A stretch of 64,000 nt of DNA from the NCBI RefSeq assembly GCF_024519455.1, contig NZ_JALJRY010000018.1, positions 45,857 through 109,856 on the forward strand, in the 5' to 3' direction. The notes beneath the pieces are model-generated. The model made no database searches, was not told the DNA's origin, and saw only the letters and a list, made by a program, of their open reading frames with translations. Made by a program: the position numbers and the translations under genes. Source of the stretch: Streptomyces sp. STR69. Its GTDB lineage: Bacteria > Actinomycetota > Actinomycetes > Streptomycetales > Streptomycetaceae. Positions 32,884 through 40,086 of the stretch are shown here, in pieces (the first letter of the stretch is position 1; every line of letters begins with the position of its first letter).

Positions 32884-33726
32884 ATGCTCTGGGTTGTGGA
32901 AAACCACTCCTTGCCCCGCACAGCAGCCTTCTTTGACCTGGACAAGACGGTCATTGCGAAGTCCAGCACGCTCACCTTCGGCAAGTCCTTCTACCAAGGC
33001 GGACTGATCAACCGCAGGGCCGCGCTGCGGACCGCCTATGCGCAGTTCGTCTTCCTCGCCGGCGGCGCCGACCACGACCAGATGGAGCGGATGCGCAAGT
33101 ACCTGTCCTCGCTCTGCCGCGGCTGGAACGTCCAGCAGGTCAAGGAGATCGTCGCCGAGACCCTGCACGACCTGATCGACCCGATCATCTACGACGAGGC
33201 CGCCTCCCTCATCGAGGAGCACCACCGCGCCGGCCGCGATGTCGTGATCGTGTCCACGTCGGGCGCCGAGGTCGTCGAGCCGATCGGCGAACTCCTGGGC
33301 GCGGACCGGGTGGTGGCGACCCGCATGGTGGTGGGCGACGACGGCTGCTTCACGGGCGAGGTGGAGTACTACGCGTACGGCCCGACGAAGGCCGAGGCCA
33401 TCAAGGAGCTGGCCCGGTCCGAGGGTTACGACCTCGACCGCTGCTACGCCTACAGCGACTCCATGACCGATGTGCCGATGCTCCAGTCCGTGGGCCGCCC
33501 CTACGCCGTGAACCCGGACCGCGCGCTGCGCCGCGAGGCCATCGCGCGCGGGTGGCCGATTCTGGACTTCAACCGCCCGGTCCGGCTCAAGCAGCGGCTG
33601 CCCACGCTCTCCGTGCCGCCCCGCCCGGCGCTCGTGGTGGCGGCGGCCGTGGGTGCCGCGGCGGCCACGGCGGGGCTCGTCTGGTACGCGAGCCGACGCA
33701 AGGCGGCGACCGTTTACGCCGGTTAG
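32884..33726 (+). CDS. HAD-IB family phosphatase, membrane-tailed
   Basis: A 280-residue SerB-related HAD phosphatase. Motif I is FFDLDKTVIAKSS (DxD), motif II VIVSTSGAEVVEP, motif III Lys in GPTKAEAIK, motif IV YAYSDSMTDVPML. The C-terminus has one hydrophobic helix (PALVVAAAVGAAAATAGLVWYA) and basic residues, so it is likely attached to the membrane. It is the orthologue-type neighbour of 6C RNA in actinobacteria (Rv3661 type). ATG 32884 is used; GTG 32893 is also possible. The substrate is unknown. Confidence 0.9.
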   Translation: MLWVVENHSLPRTAAFFDLDKTVIAKSSTLTFGKSFYQGGLINRRAALRTAYAQFVFLAGGADHDQMERMRKYLSSLCRGWNVQQVKEIVAETLHDLIDPIIYDEAASLIEEHHRAGRDVVIVSTSGAEVVEPIGELLGADRVVATRMVVGDDGCFTGEVEYYAYGPTKAEAIKELARSEGYDLDRCYAYSDSMTDVPMLQSVGRPYAVNPDRALRREAIARGWPILDFNRPVRLKQRLPTLSVPPRPALVVAAAVGAAAATAGLVWYASRRKAATVYAG

Positions 33727-33996
33727 TGACCCTTTGAGCGCAAAAGTAAAGAAGCGCGGTAAGGGGTTCCGCTTCCTCCGGTGCGGGAGTAGAAAGGATT
33801 CAACGGCCCGCGAGACCAAGGACATCCGAAAGGATCACCTTAATAACGCATTTGGCCCACGGACCGCGCATGAACACCGAGCACCCACGCGACGTCGACC
33901 CGTCGATTACGGGCCAGCCGCACCAGGCGACGGGCAATGTTCCCGACCTGATGGGCAATATTTCGAGGACGCTTGGTAACCCGGTGGAACATGCCA

Positions 33997-34024
33997 GCGG
34001 CGGTACGAATCCTCGTACCGCCGC
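33997..34024. terminator. Strong hairpin, probable terminator
   Basis: GCGGCGGTACGA (33997-34008) pairs exactly with TCGTACCGCCGC (34013-34024); the loop is ATCC. Confidence 0.7.
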
Positions 34025-34031
34025 AACCCGT

Positions 34032-34057
34032 AACGGCCCCCTACGTAGGGGGCCGTT
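34032..34057. terminator. Bidirectional terminator between convergent genes
   Basis: AACGGCCCCCTAC (34032-34044) and GTAGGGGGCCGTT (34045-34057) form a perfect 26-bp palindrome followed by T on the plus strand. It lies between the HAD gene (+) and the Fic-like gene (-). Confidence 0.8.
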
Positions 34058-34065
34058 TCCCTGCG

Positions 34066-34890
34066 TCAGGCGGCCCCACGCTGCAGCGCCTCGCACACCG
34101 CCGTCGACTCGCGGGCGCCCAGCTCTACGGCGCGCCCGCAGTGGGTGATCCACGCGGCCATGCCCTCCGGGGTGCCGGAGACATAGCCGTCCAGCGCCGC
34201 CAGATAGGCCGCGCGCCCGAGTTCGGCGTGGCCGACCTCCGCCGGACACACGGACTTCGGGTCGAGACCGCTGCCGATGAGGACGATCCGCTCGGCCGTG
34301 CGCGCGACGAGCCCGTTGCGGGAGGTGAAGGGGCGCAGCGCGAGCAGTTCGCCGTGTACGACGGCGGCCGTCACCAGCGCCGGCGCGGAACCGCCCGCGA
34401 TGATCAGCTCGGAGAGCCCTTCCAGACGCCCCGAGACCTCGGCCGCACCGGGCAACGGCAGTTCGACGAGCGGCTCGTCGACCGGCTCTCCCTGCTGCCG
34501 CGGCCGTCCGACCTCGCCCTCCTTGCTCGCGGCGGCCACCAGATGCAGTCGGGCGAGCACCCGGAGGGGCGACTGCCGCCAGATGGACAGCAGTTGGCCC
34601 GCCTCGGCGGACAACCGAAGGGCCGCACCCATCGTGCGGGCCTCCGGGTCGCCGCTGAAGTCGGTGCGCCGACGCACCTCTTCGAGTGCCCAGTCGGCAC
34701 CGGACAGCGCGGCGGAGCCACGCGCTCCGCGCAGTGCCGCCTCGGCGGTGATCTCATTGCTGCGGCGCCGCATGACCCGGTGCCCGTAGACCCGGTCCAC
34801 GGCCTTGCGCATGGACTCGACGGACTCGGCCACTCCGGGCAGCGTGCCCAGGGCCGCGAGCGGATCGGCGGTCGCACCTGTCGTACTCAT
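34066..34890 (-). CDS. Fic-like protein lacking the catalytic His
   Basis: A 274-residue protein with a Fic-type helical fold. The core motif HPFxxGNGRxxR is present only in degenerate form as RPFTSRNGLVAR: the catalytic His is Arg, and the Gly and Arg that bind phosphates are also changed. The upstream ELLALRPF and the following ERIVLIGSGLDPKSVC keep the fold pattern. Such proteins in Streptomyces are often labelled 'oxidoreductase' without basis. It is therefore probably not an AMP-transferase. ATG 34890 is chosen; ATG 34908 is a second option. The ATG lies inside a 24-bp perfect palindrome, and no ribosome site is visible, so the mRNA may be leaderless. Confidence 0.75.
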   Translation of the reverse strand: MSTTGATADPLAALGTLPGVAESVESMRKAVDRVYGHRVMRRRSNEITAEAALRGARGSAALSGADWALEEVRRRTDFSGDPEARTMGAALRLSAEAGQLLSIWRQSPLRVLARLHLVAAASKEGEVGRPRQQGEPVDEPLVELPLPGAAEVSGRLEGLSELIIAGGSAPALVTAAVVHGELLALRPFTSRNGLVARTAERIVLIGSGLDPKSVCPAEVGHAELGRAAYLAALDGYVSGTPEGMAAWITHCGRAVELGARESTAVCEALQRGAA

Positions 34891-34901
34891 GAGTACGACA
34901 G
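34878..34901. promoter_or_regulatory. 24-bp perfect palindrome over a start codon (candidate operator)
   Basis: CTGTCGTACTCA and TGAGTACGACAG are exact reverse complements without a spacer. The centre falls within the ATG of the minus-strand Fic-like gene. It lies ~85-110 bases before the divergent CooC-like gene. A dimeric repressor could control both. A perfect palindrome of this length is unexpected by chance in 64 kb. Confidence 0.7.
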
Positions 34902-34991
34902 TAGCCATCCCGGCGGCGCACCCCACGATGGAGTGGTCTTCTTCACGCACACCTGACACATACAGCTACAACCCGACTACTCTTCGTGAAC

Positions 34992-35972
34992 ATGAAAATT
35001 GCTTTCGTCGGGAAGGGCGGCAGCGGAAAGACCACCCTGTCCTCCCTGTTCGTCCGCCACCTCGCGGCCACCGCCCAACCCGTCGTCGCCGTCGACGCGG
35101 ACATCAACCAGCATCTGGGCCCCGCGCTGGGCTTGGACGAGGCGGAGGCCGCCGCACTGCCCGCACTGGGCGAACACCTCCCCCTGATCAAGGACTACCT
35201 GCGCGGCGGCAACCCGCGCATCACCTCCGCCGACACGATGATCAAAACCACCCCGCCCGGCACCGGCTCCCGGCTGCTGCGGGTGCGTGAGAACAATCCG
35301 GTCTACGACGCCTGCGCGCGCTCGGTGGAACTCGACGGCGGCGCCGCCCGTTTGATGGTCACGGGACCTTTCACGGACGCCGACCTGGGGGTCTCCTGCT
35401 ACCACTCCAAGACGGGAGCGGTGGAGCTGTGCCTGAACCACCTGGTGGACGGGCGGGACGAGTTCGTCGTGGTGGACATGACGGCGGGCTCGGACTCCTT
35501 CGCCTCCGGCATGTTCACCCGCTTCGACATCACGTTCCTGGTGGCCGAGCCGACCCGGAAGGGGGTCTCCGTCTATCGCCAGTACAAGGAGTACGCCCGC
35601 GACTTCGGAGTCGTCCTGAAGGTCGTCGGCAACAAGGTGCAGGGCCAGGACGATCTCGACTTCCTCCGCGCCGAGGTCGGGGACGACCTGCTGGTGACGG
35701 TGGGGCACTCGGACTGGGTGCGCGCCATGGAGAAGGGCCGTCCGCCCCGGTTCGAGCTCCTGGAGGACGTCAACCGCCGCGCCCTGCGCATGCTGGAGAT
35801 CGCCGCCGACGCGACGTACGAACTGCGCGACTGGGAGCGATACACGCAGCAGATGGTGCACTTCCACCTGAAGAACGCCCGGAGTTGGGGCAACGAGCGC
35901 ACCGGAGCCGACCTGGCGGCGCAGGTCGACCCCGGGTTCGTGCTCGACGAGAGCATCACCGCCCCGGTGTGA
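34992..35972 (+). CDS. CooC/MinD-type ATP-binding protein
   Basis: A 326-residue SIMIBI ATPase. The deviant P-loop is FVGKGGSGKTTLS, switch I is VVAVDADINQHL and a later EFVVVDMTAGSDSFA contains the Walker B-like Asp. This is the CooC group, named from carbon-monoxide dehydrogenase nickel insertion, but the group includes many ATPases of unknown cargo. No partner metalloenzyme lies next to it. ATG 34992 (MKIAFVGKGG) is preferred; GTG 34986 is in frame two codons upstream. Neither has a clear ribosome site. Confidence 0.85.
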   Translation: MKIAFVGKGGSGKTTLSSLFVRHLAATAQPVVAVDADINQHLGPALGLDEAEAAALPALGEHLPLIKDYLRGGNPRITSADTMIKTTPPGTGSRLLRVRENNPVYDACARSVELDGGAARLMVTGPFTDADLGVSCYHSKTGAVELCLNHLVDGRDEFVVVDMTAGSDSFASGMFTRFDITFLVAEPTRKGVSVYRQYKEYARDFGVVLKVVGNKVQGQDDLDFLRAEVGDDLLVTVGHSDWVRAMEKGRPPRFELLEDVNRRALRMLEIAADATYELRDWERYTQQMVHFHLKNARSWGNERTGADLAAQVDPGFVLDESITAPV

Positions 35973-35993
35973 GGCGCGCCCTCTTCCGACCCT

Positions 35994-37265
35994 CTACTGC
36001 TTGACCGCCGGCGCCCCAGGCACCCCCTTCGGGGCCGGGGCGGGGCGGCCGGTCAGGAAGGACGCCCAGCCCGGCTTCGGTGCCTCGCCGACGTTCAGGG
36101 TGCGCAGCTTCGCCAGGGTCCCCGGGTCCTGGGCGTCCAGCCAGTCGGCCAGCTGCCGGAAGGAGACACAGCGCGTCTCGGGCTTGTTGCAGACCTTCTC
36201 GATGACCTCGTCGAGGGCACGCATGTAGGTGCCGCCGTTCCAGGACTCGAAGTGGTTGCCGATGACCAGGGGCGCACGGTTGCCGTCGTAGGCCCGGTCG
36301 AAGCCCTTGAGCAGGCCGTCACGCATCTCGTCGCCCCACTGCTCGTACTTGTCGGGGTCGCCCTGGGTCCGGGTGCCGGACTGGTTGACCATGAAGTTGT
36401 AGTCCATGGTCAGTTGCTCGTAGGAGTGGCCGGGGAAGGGGACGAGCTGCATGGACAGGTCCCACAGCCCCTCCTTCTTCTTGGGCCAGATCTGGTCGTT
36501 GACCCCGCTGGTGTCGTAGCGGAAACCCAACTGGCTCGCCGCCTTCATGAAGTTGGCCTGGCCCTCCAGGCAGGGCGTGCGGGCGCCGACGAGCTCCTTG
36601 TCGTAGTCGAAGGGCAGTGGAGACGCCTTCTTCATCCCGGAGTTGGTCTTCCAGCTCTTCACGAACTGCTTCGCCTGGGCGATCTCGCTCTTCCACTCGG
36701 CGACCGACCACTCGCCGACCCCGCCGTTCGTGCCGCAGAAGTGACCGTTGAAGTGGGTGCCGATCTCGTTGCCCTCCAGCCACGCCAGGCGCAGCTGCTT
36801 CACGGTGTCGGAGATGCCCTGCTCGTCGTTGAAGCCGATGTCCGAGCTGCCCGGCGAGTGCTCCGGGGGCTTGTAGAGGTCGCGCTTGTCCTCCGGCAGC
36901 ATGTACACGCCGCTGAGGAAGTACGTCATGTTCGCGTGGTTGGCCTTGGAGACCTTGCGGAAGTGGGAGAACAGCTTCTGGCTGTCCTCGCCGGCGCCGT
37001 CGAAGGAGAACACCACGAACTGCGGGGGCTTCTGACCGGGCTTGAGCCGCTCGGGTCTGGGCAGATGCGGCTGCGCCCCGGTGTACGACGTGGAGCCGTC
37101 CCCGATCAGGCGGACTCCGCTCTTGGGTGCCGGGGCGGGCGCCGCCTTGTGCGGACCGTGCGCTCCGTGCGGGGAACCGTTGTCACCGATCGCGCAACCG
37201 GCGAGCGACGCGGCACAGGCCGCGGCGATCACGGCGCCCGCGGTGATCCTCTGGGTGGCGGCCAT
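35994..37265 (-). CDS. Secreted polysaccharide-deacetylase-like lipoprotein
   Basis: A 423-residue protein with a lipoprotein signal peptide (AACAASLAGC), a His/Pro/Ala-rich spacer, and a fold of the NodB/polysaccharide deacetylase type. QFVVFSFDGAGED carries the conserved Asp region, GNEIGTHFNGHFCG the His-x-x-x-His metal pair region, and the C-terminal part has APLVIGNHFESWNGG. It could act on cell-wall or capsular N-acetyl sugars, but not every catalytic residue could be checked, so the activity is inferred. The product is anchored outside the membrane. Convergent with the CooC-like gene, 21 bases apart. Confidence 0.78.
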   Translation of the reverse strand: MAATQRITAGAVIAAACAASLAGCAIGDNGSPHGAHGPHKAAPAPAPKSGVRLIGDGSTSYTGAQPHLPRPERLKPGQKPPQFVVFSFDGAGEDSQKLFSHFRKVSKANHANMTYFLSGVYMLPEDKRDLYKPPEHSPGSSDIGFNDEQGISDTVKQLRLAWLEGNEIGTHFNGHFCGTNGGVGEWSVAEWKSEIAQAKQFVKSWKTNSGMKKASPLPFDYDKELVGARTPCLEGQANFMKAASQLGFRYDTSGVNDQIWPKKKEGLWDLSMQLVPFPGHSYEQLTMDYNFMVNQSGTRTQGDPDKYEQWGDEMRDGLLKGFDRAYDGNRAPLVIGNHFESWNGGTYMRALDEVIEKVCNKPETRCVSFRQLADWLDAQDPGTLAKLRTLNVGEAPKPGWASFLTGRPAPAPKGVPGAPAVKQ

Positions 37266-37600
37266 GTCCGCCCACCTTCTTCCTTCGTTCGGACCGACGC
37301 CGATCAGGGCGTTTTCTGGCGATGTGCCGGGATTCCCGGCAGCGCCGCCAAGGTCGCACGGGGCCGAAGGTGGGATTAGTACGACAAGCCGATGAAATTC
37401 TCACTTCACTCTGTGAGGTGACTTATTAACCCATTTGCCTGCAAAGTCTATGCTTGACCTTTACTCTGCATTACGATCCATTTACCGAGCGTTGAGATAT
37501 CCCGCCGCTGCACGCCGTGACCCACGGCCGCGACCGACCCCCGCCATCGACGGGGACCACCAGTTCCGCGACCGCGCTGCCCCGGAGGAGACGGGAAGAC
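37266..37600. promoter_or_regulatory. Divergent promoter region
   Basis: The stretch 37,375-37,500 is strikingly AT-rich for this chromosome (TTATTAACCCATTTGCC, TTGACCTTTACTCTGC). It should hold promoters for the deacetylase-like gene (-) and the SulP-CA gene (+). No gene is visible. Confidence 0.5.
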
Positions 37601-39919
37601 ATGTCAGCCTGCGTACCCACCCGCGCCACCGACTCGAACGCGAATCGGACGAAGCGCGTCCACCCGCCCCACAGCCCGCCGCCGCCCCCGCACCGACGCT
37701 TCCGGATCGCGGGCGCCGATGTGTCGGCCTCCATCGCGGTCTTCCTGATCGCCCTGCCCCTGTCCCTCGGCATCGCCCTCGCCACTGGCGCGCCCCTCCA
37801 GGCCGGCCTGGTCGCCGCCGCCGCGGGCGGACTCGTCGCCGGACTGCTCGGCGGCTGCCCCCTCCAGGTCAGCGGCCCGGCCGCCGGACTCACCGTGGTC
37901 ACCGCCGACCTGATCCACCGTTACGGATGGCGCACGACCTGCGCGGTCACCGTCCTCGCGGGCCTGGCCCAACTCGCCCTGGGCTGCGTGCGCGTGGCCC
38001 GCACCGCGCTCGCCGTCAGCCCCGCGATCGTGCACGGCATGCTCGCCGGCATCGGTGTCACCATCGCCGTCGCCCAGCTGCACATCGTCCTCGGCGGCAC
38101 CCCGCAGAGTTCGGTCCTCGCCAACCTCCGTGCCCTGCCTGCCCAGTTGGCGGACCTGCACCCCGCCGACGTGGCGATGAGCGCGCTGACACTGGCCCTT
38201 CTGCTGCTGTGGCCGCGCGTCCCCGGCCGGCTCGGCCGTCTGATGCGGAAGATCCCGGCCGCGCTCGTCGCCGTCGCCGGGGCCACGCTCACCGCCTCCC
38301 TCGCCGGGCTGAGCCTGGCCAAGGTCGACCTGCCGTCCTGGAGCAGCCACGCGCTGGCCGGGCTGCCCGACGGCCCGGTGCTCGGCATCGCCGCCGCCGT
38401 CCTCACCACCACGCTGGTGTGCAGCGTGCAGTCGCTGCTCGGCGCGGTCGCCGTGGACAAGCTGGTCGCCGGTCGGCCCGGGCTCTCCGCCCGCGTCGGC
38501 CGCTCCGACCTCAACCGCGAACTGCTGGGCCAGGGCGCCGCCAACATCGTCTCCGGCGCGCTCGGCGGACTGCCGGTCGCGGGGGTGGCCGTACGGAGCT
38601 CGGCGAATGTGCAAGCAGGTGCCGTGAGCCGGAACTCCACGATGCTGCACGGCGTTCTCGTAGTGATCGCCGCGCTGCTGATGGTCCCGGCGCTGGAGCT
38701 GATTCCCCTCGCTTCGCTCGCCGCACTCGTGATGGCCGTCGGTATCCAGATGGTGTCCCTGCACCACATCCGCACGGTGACCCGCCACCGGGAAGTGCTG
38801 GTCTACGCCGTCACCACCCTCGGCGTGGTCTTCCTCGGTGTCCTGGAGGGCGTGCTCCTCGGGGTCACCGTGGCCGTCGCCGTCGCCCTCAACCGCCTTG
38901 CCCACACCCGCATCACGCACGACGAGAAGGAAGGAGTCCATCACGTACACGTCCGAGGGCAGTTGACGTTCCTCGCGGTGCCGCGGCTCAGTCGCACCCT
39001 GCATCTCGTACCCCAGGGCGCCCACGTCGTCGTGGAGTTGGACGGTTCGTTCATGGACCACGCGGCGTACGAGTCACTGCAGGACTGGCAGAACGCGCAC
39101 ACCGCGCGGGGAGGCTCCGCCGAACTGACGGGCCGCCGTACGGGAGTCAGTGCCGGCGCGACGAGTCCGGAAGCCTGCCGCTGTCACCCCTGGACGCCGT
39201 GGCGCGAGCACCGGTGCGAGCGTCCGCGGTCCACGCCCCGCAGCGGCGATCCCACCTCCGGTCATCAACTCGCCCGTGGCATCAGCGCGTTCCAGCGCAA
39301 CACCGCACCCCTCGTGCGGGGTGAGCTGGCCCGGCTGGCCAGGGAGGGGCAGCAGCCTTCGCAGCTCTTCCTCACCTGCGCCGACTCGCGGCTGGTCACG
39401 TCGATGATCACCTCCAGTGGTCCGGGCGACCTGTTCGTCGTACGGAACGTGGGCAACCTCGTGCCGCAGCCCGGCGAGGAGAGCGGGGACGACTCGGTGG
39501 CGGCGGCGATCGAGTACGCGGTGGACGTGCTGCGCGTGAGATCGATCACGGTGTGCGGGCACTCCGGGTGCGGGGCCATGCAGGCGCTGCTCAACTCCCG
39601 GCCCGGAGAGGCCCGTTCGCCGCTCAGGCGGTGGCTGCGGCACGGGCGGCCGAGCCTGGAGCGGATGGCCGACGACAACCGGCCCTGGGCGCGGTTGGCC
39701 ACAAGGGCGCCCGCCGACGCCGTGGAGCAGCTGTGTCTGACCAATGTGGTGCAGCAGTTGGAGCATCTGCGGGGGCACGAGTCGGTGGCGCGGGCCCTGC
39801 GGGAGGGGGCGTTGGAGTTGCACGGGATGTACTTCCACGTGGGTGAGGCGCAGGCGTATCTGCTGAGCGAGGAGGACGAGTTGTTCGATCGGGTGGGGGT
39901 GGTGGACGTGTCGGCCTGA
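37601..39919 (+). CDS. SulP anion transporter-carbonic anhydrase fusion
   Basis: A 772-residue fusion. Residues ~35-430 form a SulP membrane transporter with the signature ALPLSLGIALATGAPLQAG. Residues ~446-510 are a STAS domain (HVHVRGQLTFLAVPRL). From ~556 to the end is a beta-type carbonic anhydrase: the zinc ligands are seen in FLTCADSRLV and CGHSGCGAM. Transporting HCO3- with a linked anhydrase would convert it to or from CO2 at the membrane, a plausible bicarbonate uptake unit. ATG 37601 has GGGAAG upstream. acsA follows 167 bases downstream on the same strand. The fusion exists in other actinobacteria. Confidence 0.92.
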   Translation: MSACVPTRATDSNANRTKRVHPPHSPPPPPHRRFRIAGADVSASIAVFLIALPLSLGIALATGAPLQAGLVAAAAGGLVAGLLGGCPLQVSGPAAGLTVVTADLIHRYGWRTTCAVTVLAGLAQLALGCVRVARTALAVSPAIVHGMLAGIGVTIAVAQLHIVLGGTPQSSVLANLRALPAQLADLHPADVAMSALTLALLLLWPRVPGRLGRLMRKIPAALVAVAGATLTASLAGLSLAKVDLPSWSSHALAGLPDGPVLGIAAAVLTTTLVCSVQSLLGAVAVDKLVAGRPGLSARVGRSDLNRELLGQGAANIVSGALGGLPVAGVAVRSSANVQAGAVSRNSTMLHGVLVVIAALLMVPALELIPLASLAALVMAVGIQMVSLHHIRTVTRHREVLVYAVTTLGVVFLGVLEGVLLGVTVAVAVALNRLAHTRITHDEKEGVHHVHVRGQLTFLAVPRLSRTLHLVPQGAHVVVELDGSFMDHAAYESLQDWQNAHTARGGSAELTGRRTGVSAGATSPEACRCHPWTPWREHRCERPRSTPRSGDPTSGHQLARGISAFQRNTAPLVRGELARLAREGQQPSQLFLTCADSRLVTSMITSSGPGDLFVVRNVGNLVPQPGEESGDDSVAAAIEYAVDVLRVRSITVCGHSGCGAMQALLNSRPGEARSPLRRWLRHGRPSLERMADDNRPWARLATRAPADAVEQLCLTNVVQQLEHLRGHESVARALREGALELHGMYFHVGEAQAYLLSEEDELFDRVGVVDVSA

Positions 39920-39978
39920 ACCTCGTTCACCCGGCGTCCGTGGGTACGGAAGACCCTCGCCACGCAGATCCGCCCGCA

Positions 39979-40029
39979 GGTCCGATGACAGGTCTAAACC
40001 AATATTTCGACGACCCTTGTCATCGGACC
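39979..40029 (+). promoter_or_regulatory. Inverted repeat in the acsA leader
   Basis: GGTCCGATGACA (39979-39990) pairs exactly with TGTCATCGGACC (40018-40029), a 12-bp stem with 27 bases between. It can form a stem-loop in the acsA leader or serve as a protein site. Confidence 0.6.
39988..40003 (+). promoter_or_regulatory. Candidate DasR-responsive element upstream of acsA
   Basis: ACAGGTCTAAACCAAT matches the DasR site consensus ACTGGTCTAGACCAGT in 13 of 16 positions, including all of the central GGTCTA-ACC core except one base. It lies 84 bases before the acsA GTG. DasR is the GntR-family repressor of GlcNAc metabolism in Streptomyces; related GntR proteins bind similar sites. Confidence 0.5.
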
Positions 40030-40086
40030 CCCGGGTCTGATGAGCTGGCCCGGGACACAACGGACACCCTGGGAAAGGCAGATGCC

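Larger units (their letters stand above)
33727..34065. other. Intergenic region with two convergent terminators
   Basis: A short open frame at 33870-34148 (MNTEHPRDVD...) crosses both terminator hairpins and the convergent gene, so it is not accepted as a gene. Apart from the hairpins nothing is recognised. Confidence 0.5.

Noticed and set aside
33829..33841. GGATCACCTT resembling the end of 16S rRNA
   Set aside because: Only ten bases match and there is no rRNA sequence around it.
33870..34148. Small open frame starting MNTEHPRDVD
   Set aside because: It reads through two strong terminators and into the convergent gene; its first part could be a short peptide but there is no ribosome site or family match.
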